Positions 24,343 to 27,446 of a DNA stretch of 27,446 nt are shown one piece after another. Made by a program: the position numbers and the translations under genes. The stretch covers positions 1 through 27,446 of IMG/VR virus record IMGVR_UViG_3300046007_008928, one strand, 5' to 3'. Under the pieces are notes generated by a model, which did no database searches, was not told the DNA's origin, and saw nothing but the letters and a program-made list of their open reading frames with translations. The stretch comes from a virus. Every line of letters starts with the position of its first letter. Within the stretch, counting starts at the first letter, position 1.

Positions 24343-24570
24343 TTAAGCAGGTGCACCTTCCCCTTCGGGTTTAGCACCATATTGTTTGTGTACTTTTTTC
24401 AAATATTGTTTTTTCTCGTATTGACGAACATCCATCATTTTACGCAATTTTCTAATTTGCTTTAATGTTAATTTTGTTTTTCTACTCTGTTTCCATATAG
24501 GTTTACTGTTATCTTGATTTACATCTTGATAACCTGCTATCGGTGGATCAAACATTTCTAGTAGTTTCAT
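24343..24570 (-). CDS. Unrecognised 75-residue basic protein between gp20 and gp67
   Basis: I do not recognise this small protein. It begins MKLLEMFDPPIAGYQD and has a lysine/arginine-rich helical middle (RKTKLTLKQIRKLRKMMDVR, about 30-49) followed by EKKQYLKKVHKQYG and a short acidic-Ala end. Its strong positive charge contrasts with the acidic core protein that follows and could serve in binding it or DNA, which is speculation. The ATG is 8 bases past the gp20 stop with no Shine-Dalgarno; an ATAAATA box ends 5 bases before the ATG. A terminator follows 27 bases after its stop. Small ORFs at this place are usual in T4-like phages of plankton. Confidence 0.75.
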   Translation of the reverse strand: MKLLEMFDPPIAGYQDVNQDNSKPIWKQSRKTKLTLKQIRKLRKMMDVRQYEKKQYLKKVHKQYGAKPEGEGAPA

Positions 24571-24575
24571 ATATG

Positions 24576-24582
24576 TATTTAT
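24576..24582 (-). promoter_or_regulatory. Late-promoter-like box abutting the 75-residue gene
   Basis: The minus strand reads CATAAATAC, then ATAT, then ATG; the box includes the gp20 stop codon. As at the desaturase, it is placed so that a T4-type late start would fall on or beside the A of ATG, and no ribosome site is present. Confidence 0.4.
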
Positions 24583-26357
24583 GCTGGCGGAGCGCCTGTT
24601 GGTGCTGCGGCACCGGGTGAACTTTGTACAGGTCCTGCTACTTCAGGTCCTGCAGGTGCTTCTGTCCCTTCTTCAGGAGCTGGTGCTTCCATTTCTTCTC
24701 CCGCTTGTTCATCTGATTCAATATCGCCAACGCTAACTCCGATATTTCTCAAATCTGATCCTTGCGGTTCTGCATCTTCAGTTTCTGCATTTTCTTCACG
24801 CCATAATTCTTCATTCTTAGTAATTTCTTCTTCAGTTAAACCTAAGAATCTTTCTAAAGCAAATCGCTTTGAAATATACGGAAATGCTTCCATTGTACTA
24901 AAGGTATTGACTCTCGCAGTATCTAATTCACTTTGACGATAGGCTGCAAAATTTTGTGGAGGATTAAATCTTAATTGAAATAATCCACTGTCAATATTAA
25001 AACCTCTCCAACGCAAGAACAACTTAAATTCTTCATCAAGTTTCATTGCAATATAACTTTGTAATCTTTCGCAATATTGATTGAAACGGAATTCTTGAAT
25101 CATTGCAGTGCCAACACGACCATCGCTTAAAGGTGTTGTATTATCATCGGGTCCTGTTGGCAAATATGAACTAGGAACCCGTAAACCGCGAGCCAATCTA
25201 TTATTAAAATATCTTAAGTCATCGATTTCACCCAAATTCTGTCCACCAGGTAGAACTTCTACAGAAGAACCTCTTCCGTCAGCCGTCACCGGGAAGAAAT
25301 AATCTTCGTTCATTGATAAAGGATTGTATGTGGCATCTACAATAGATTGGCCACCATAAAGCGATGGAATTCTACGCTGATGGATTTCGTTTTTAATGCG
25401 TTCTACAAATGCCATAGCCATATGACTTGGCATGTTTCCAACATCAATTTTAAACATTCTGCGTTCAGGAGCACGTTGGACACGATATATTAGAACAGCA
25501 TCTTCTAATAATTCTTTTTGCTTATAAACTTTAAAAATATTTTCAAGTATGGACTGACCAAAAGGCCAAAAGCGGTCTAATCCCTCAGTGAGGCTTAGAT
25601 GAACTATATGTTTTGCATCTATGGCTGACTCGCTTTGGCCAAGTGTAAATCTACTGCCTGATGTATTATAGGGCATAGCAGGAACAGTATAGGGTGTGTT
25701 GGTACCACCGCCAGTGCCACCAAGCCCTGTCGCAGGGTTTGCAGCAAAGTCAGTATTTGTCTTTTGTGCAACACTTAAATTTTGTAAGTTAATGTTTAAA
25801 TCTTTAAGAACATATTGTTCAGGCTTCTTGCCTTCACTTTCATTAACAATAACTTTAATAACTTTGACCATATCGACCCAATATAACTTAAAGTTTTCTG
25901 GGTCACGAACGAATACTTGATCTCCGTATTTTATAACATTGCGAAATACTTTAAAAATTCTAACATCAAATTCATTTAATTTACACCATTGTTGTAATTG
26001 TGTTTTAAGCAATTCAACTTCATGCGGAGTAGGATCTTCTTTAAATTCAAACATGAACGGAGTTTTATTCTGTTCATTTTTCATAGTGCTGAATTCGCTG
26101 ATAATGTCCAAACACGCATTAATTTCAGCATCAACATCCATCATTTCATATTGATTATATCTTTCAATACGGTTTGGATGCCCAGTGTAGACTTCTGGAA
26201 GTCTACTCATATAGTTTCTATAACCCCATTCTAAATTATTCCATGCGCCGGAATTTGTTGCACTGGTTGTGTTGTTCCATGCTCCGTTATTACTGTTACC
26301 ACCAGATATCGGACTTGAAACACCGCTGCGATTCAAAAATTTCTTTTTATATGTCAT
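24579..26357 (-). CDS. gp20: Portal vertex protein gp20
   Basis: The twelve-subunit portal gates DNA packaging and nucleates head assembly. The 592 residues contain the well-known gp20 core: YRNYMSRLPEVYTGHPNRIE (46-65), MMDVDAEINACLDIISEFST, HIVHLSLTEGLDRFWPFGQS, ILENIFKVYKQKELLEDAVL, YRVQRAPERRMFKIDVGN and YLPTGPDDNTTPLSDGR. T4 gp20 has 524 residues; the excess is an N-terminal Asn/Gly-rich segment and a Pro/Ala/Glu-rich C-terminal tail (about 540-592) that is probably disordered. The start at 26357 has no clear Shine-Dalgarno but lies 21 bases after a CTAAATA box. This is the marker gene often used for T4-like phage diversity. Confidence 0.98.
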   Translation of the reverse strand: MTYKKKFLNRSGVSSPISGGNSNNGAWNNTTSATNSGAWNNLEWGYRNYMSRLPEVYTGHPNRIERYNQYEMMDVDAEINACLDIISEFSTMKNEQNKTPFMFEFKEDPTPHEVELLKTQLQQWCKLNEFDVRIFKVFRNVIKYGDQVFVRDPENFKLYWVDMVKVIKVIVNESEGKKPEQYVLKDLNINLQNLSVAQKTNTDFAANPATGLGGTGGGTNTPYTVPAMPYNTSGSRFTLGQSESAIDAKHIVHLSLTEGLDRFWPFGQSILENIFKVYKQKELLEDAVLIYRVQRAPERRMFKIDVGNMPSHMAMAFVERIKNEIHQRRIPSLYGGQSIVDATYNPLSMNEDYFFPVTADGRGSSVEVLPGGQNLGEIDDLRYFNNRLARGLRVPSSYLPTGPDDNTTPLSDGRVGTAMIQEFRFNQYCERLQSYIAMKLDEEFKLFLRWRGFNIDSGLFQLRFNPPQNFAAYRQSELDTARVNTFSTMEAFPYISKRFALERFLGLTEEEITKNEELWREENAETEDAEPQGSDLRNIGVSVGDIESDEQAGEEMEAPAPEEGTEAPAGPEVAGPVQSSPGAAAPTGAPPA

Positions 26358-26378
26358 AATTTAAATGGGTTGATAATG

Positions 26379-26385
26379 TATTTAG
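26379..26385 (-). promoter_or_regulatory. Late-promoter-like box for gp20
   Basis: The minus strand reads GCTAAATACATTATC in the 30-base gap before gp20, 21 bases from the ATG. The extended form (T/A)AAATAC is shared with the box at 24576. Expected leader length is about 15 bases. Confidence 0.6.
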
Positions 26386-26387
26386 CG

Positions 26388-27446
26388 TTAAACCCTAGCA
26401 GTTTGCAATAACTTGTCTTGGGTGCTATTACTTTGCGATAATTGATCTATAATTTGATCCAATTTATCAATCATGACACTTACTTTATCATTAGCCAATG
26501 TGCTTTCATTACCGGTTTCCGCTTGTGGTAAAGACAATTGTGAAAGAGTAGACTTCAATGTATCTTGAATACCAGTAACCAAATCTGTTATATTAGTTCG
26601 GTTTGAGTCAGATAGTTCTTGCAGTTTATCCGTAAAATCTTCGAACATTCCTGAATCAAAATCTGCAGGTAATGCTGTGTCTACAGGCGATGTTGCAAAT
26701 TCCGTACTTGCCATCTTTTTCATAGAGTCAAAGCCTGCAAGTCCTGAGTCTATGCCTGAAGTCATGTTACCAAACATTTTAGTAACTGAACTTAGTTCAG
26801 ATTGTGCAACACTTGCAATTTTATCAGTAGGTATTACAATTTCATTTCCATGTAGTTCAACAATGTATCCTGATTCGGGTCCTTCAAATATTCCACCTTT
26901 TTGTGCTTGCGGTATACTAGCCTGTTTGGCTGAAGCATATTGCGTACCTCCACCAGCAGATAATTGTCCTTCATATCCTTTAGCCAGTTGTGCTCTTTTT
27001 TGCGTTTCTTGTGCTCCACCTGCATATCCAACTGCCTTACCAATTGCACCGATGTCTGCTAAGTCTACACCTTTTGCTTCTTTTTCTTTAAAATAAACAG
27101 CAGCTAGTTTTGCAGCTACAGCAGGATCGTTTGCTAAATCAGGATCTTTTACTAAATCTACACCAATTAATTTTCCAAATTTTTCGTAATTTGATTTACC
27201 AGTTAACTGAATTAATCCACGGCCACGATACTTATAACCTTCACCTGGCTCGGTATTGCCCATTCTACCGCCGTAGATAACATCACCTACTGCCTCTGGT
27301 CCTTTATCTACAATTGCTTGTGCTTCTTCCATTGAGCGGAATCTAACTTTATTTCCGCCTTGATTACCTGCGCCGTATAATTTAAATAATGTTTTAGCAC
27401 TATATTTTTCTAATTCCTCTGACCTAGGTTTAAATCCTGATTCCCT
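26388..27446 (-). CDS. Virion-associated GH19 chitinase/muramidase-domain protein (5' end outside the window)
   Basis: The frame is open to the window edge; 352 residues are visible. The first about 125 are a GH19 domain: RESGFKPRSEELEKYSAKTL carries the catalytic Glu of the H/R-E-[ST]-G motif, and RMGNTEPGEGYKYRGRGLIQ with LTGKSNY is the family hallmark. GH19 enzymes of phages cut peptidoglycan or chitin-like glycans. After a Gly/Ala/Gln linker comes KGGIFEGPESGYIVELHGNE with IVIP, a pattern I know from the C-termini of tail tape-measure and other large virion proteins, then a long polar helical tail ending LLQTARV. An internal Met at 27332 would lose the catalytic Glu, so the true start is upstream. 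It is probably a structural lysin used in cell-wall penetration rather than a free endolysin. Confidence 0.85.
   Translation of the reverse strand, partial: RESGFKPRSEELEKYSAKTLFKLYGAGNQGGNKVRFRSMEEAQAIVDKGPEAVGDVIYGGRMGNTEPGEGYKYRGRGLIQLTGKSNYEKFGKLIGVDLVKDPDLANDPAVAAKLAAVYFKEKEAKGVDLADIGAIGKAVGYAGGAQETQKRAQLAKGYEGQLSAGGGTQYASAKQASIPQAQKGGIFEGPESGYIVELHGNEIVIPTDKIASVAQSELSSVTKMFGNMTSGIDSGLAGFDSMKKMASTEFATSPVDTALPADFDSGMFEDFTDKLQELSDSNRTNITDLVTGIQDTLKSTLSQLSLPQAETGNESTLANDKVSVMIDKLDQIIDQLSQSNSTQDKLLQTARV

Noticed and set aside
26677-27096. A 139-residue plus-strand open frame opposite the GH19 protein
   Set aside because: It is antisense to a recognisable GH19/tape-measure-like sequence and has no family features of its own.
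1-27446. tRNA genes, integrase, insertion sequences, inteins or introns
   Set aside because: None seen. nrdA and gp20 and the visible part of nrdB are uninterrupted, and every stretch over 100 bases is coding.

Overview
The window is a piece of a T4-superfamily myovirus genome, AT-rich and of the type found in marine and freshwater plankton. The evidence is the head cassette read on the minus strand from right to left: portal gp20, a small protein, an acidic gp67-like core protein, prohead protease gp21, scaffold gp22 and major capsid protein gp23. Class Ia ribonucleotide reductase genes lie at the other end. There are no photosynthesis genes, tRNAs or integrase, so the host cannot be named. 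All genes but one are on the minus strand.

Right part (20.3-27.4 kb): the 3' end of a large virion protein gene with a GH19 chitinase/muramidase domain and a tape-measure-like tail, then the head cassette. It is punctuated by T4-late-promoter-like boxes (CTAAATA/ATAAATA) and two hairpin terminators. A fatty-acid desaturase, a likely auxiliary metabolic gene, follows the gp23 terminator. Next to it, on the plus strand, is a zinc-ribbon protein with a degenerate HNH motif.

Middle (8.95-19.15 kb): one giant 3399-residue fibre-like protein. It has a T4-like phage tail-fibre N-terminus, eight collagen-like Gly-X-Ser/Thr blocks, seven interspersed globular modules (two types duplicated) and a globular C-terminus. 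The DNA carries minisatellite-like arrays, including a perfect 144-bp tandem duplication.

Left part (0-8.9 kb): a tightly coupled gene string directly downstream of the fibre. It holds two paralogous GT2 glycosyltransferases (one fused to two methyltransferase domains, the second FkbM-type), a GT2 fused to what looks like the N-terminal half of a GT9 enzyme, a small methyltransferase, the separate GT9 C-terminal half, an unknown protein, nrdA, an SGNH-hydrolase-like protein and nrdB (cut by the window edge). Most junctions are 4-base ATGA overlaps. A hairpin holding the first glycosyltransferase's ribosome binding site separates this string from the fibre.

The most interesting reading is that the glycosyltransferase/methyltransferase string decorates the Ser/Thr-rich collagen-like fibre, in the way Bacillus BclA is O-glycosylated with methylated sugars. 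This is inference from gene order and composition; modification of the host surface is the main alternative.
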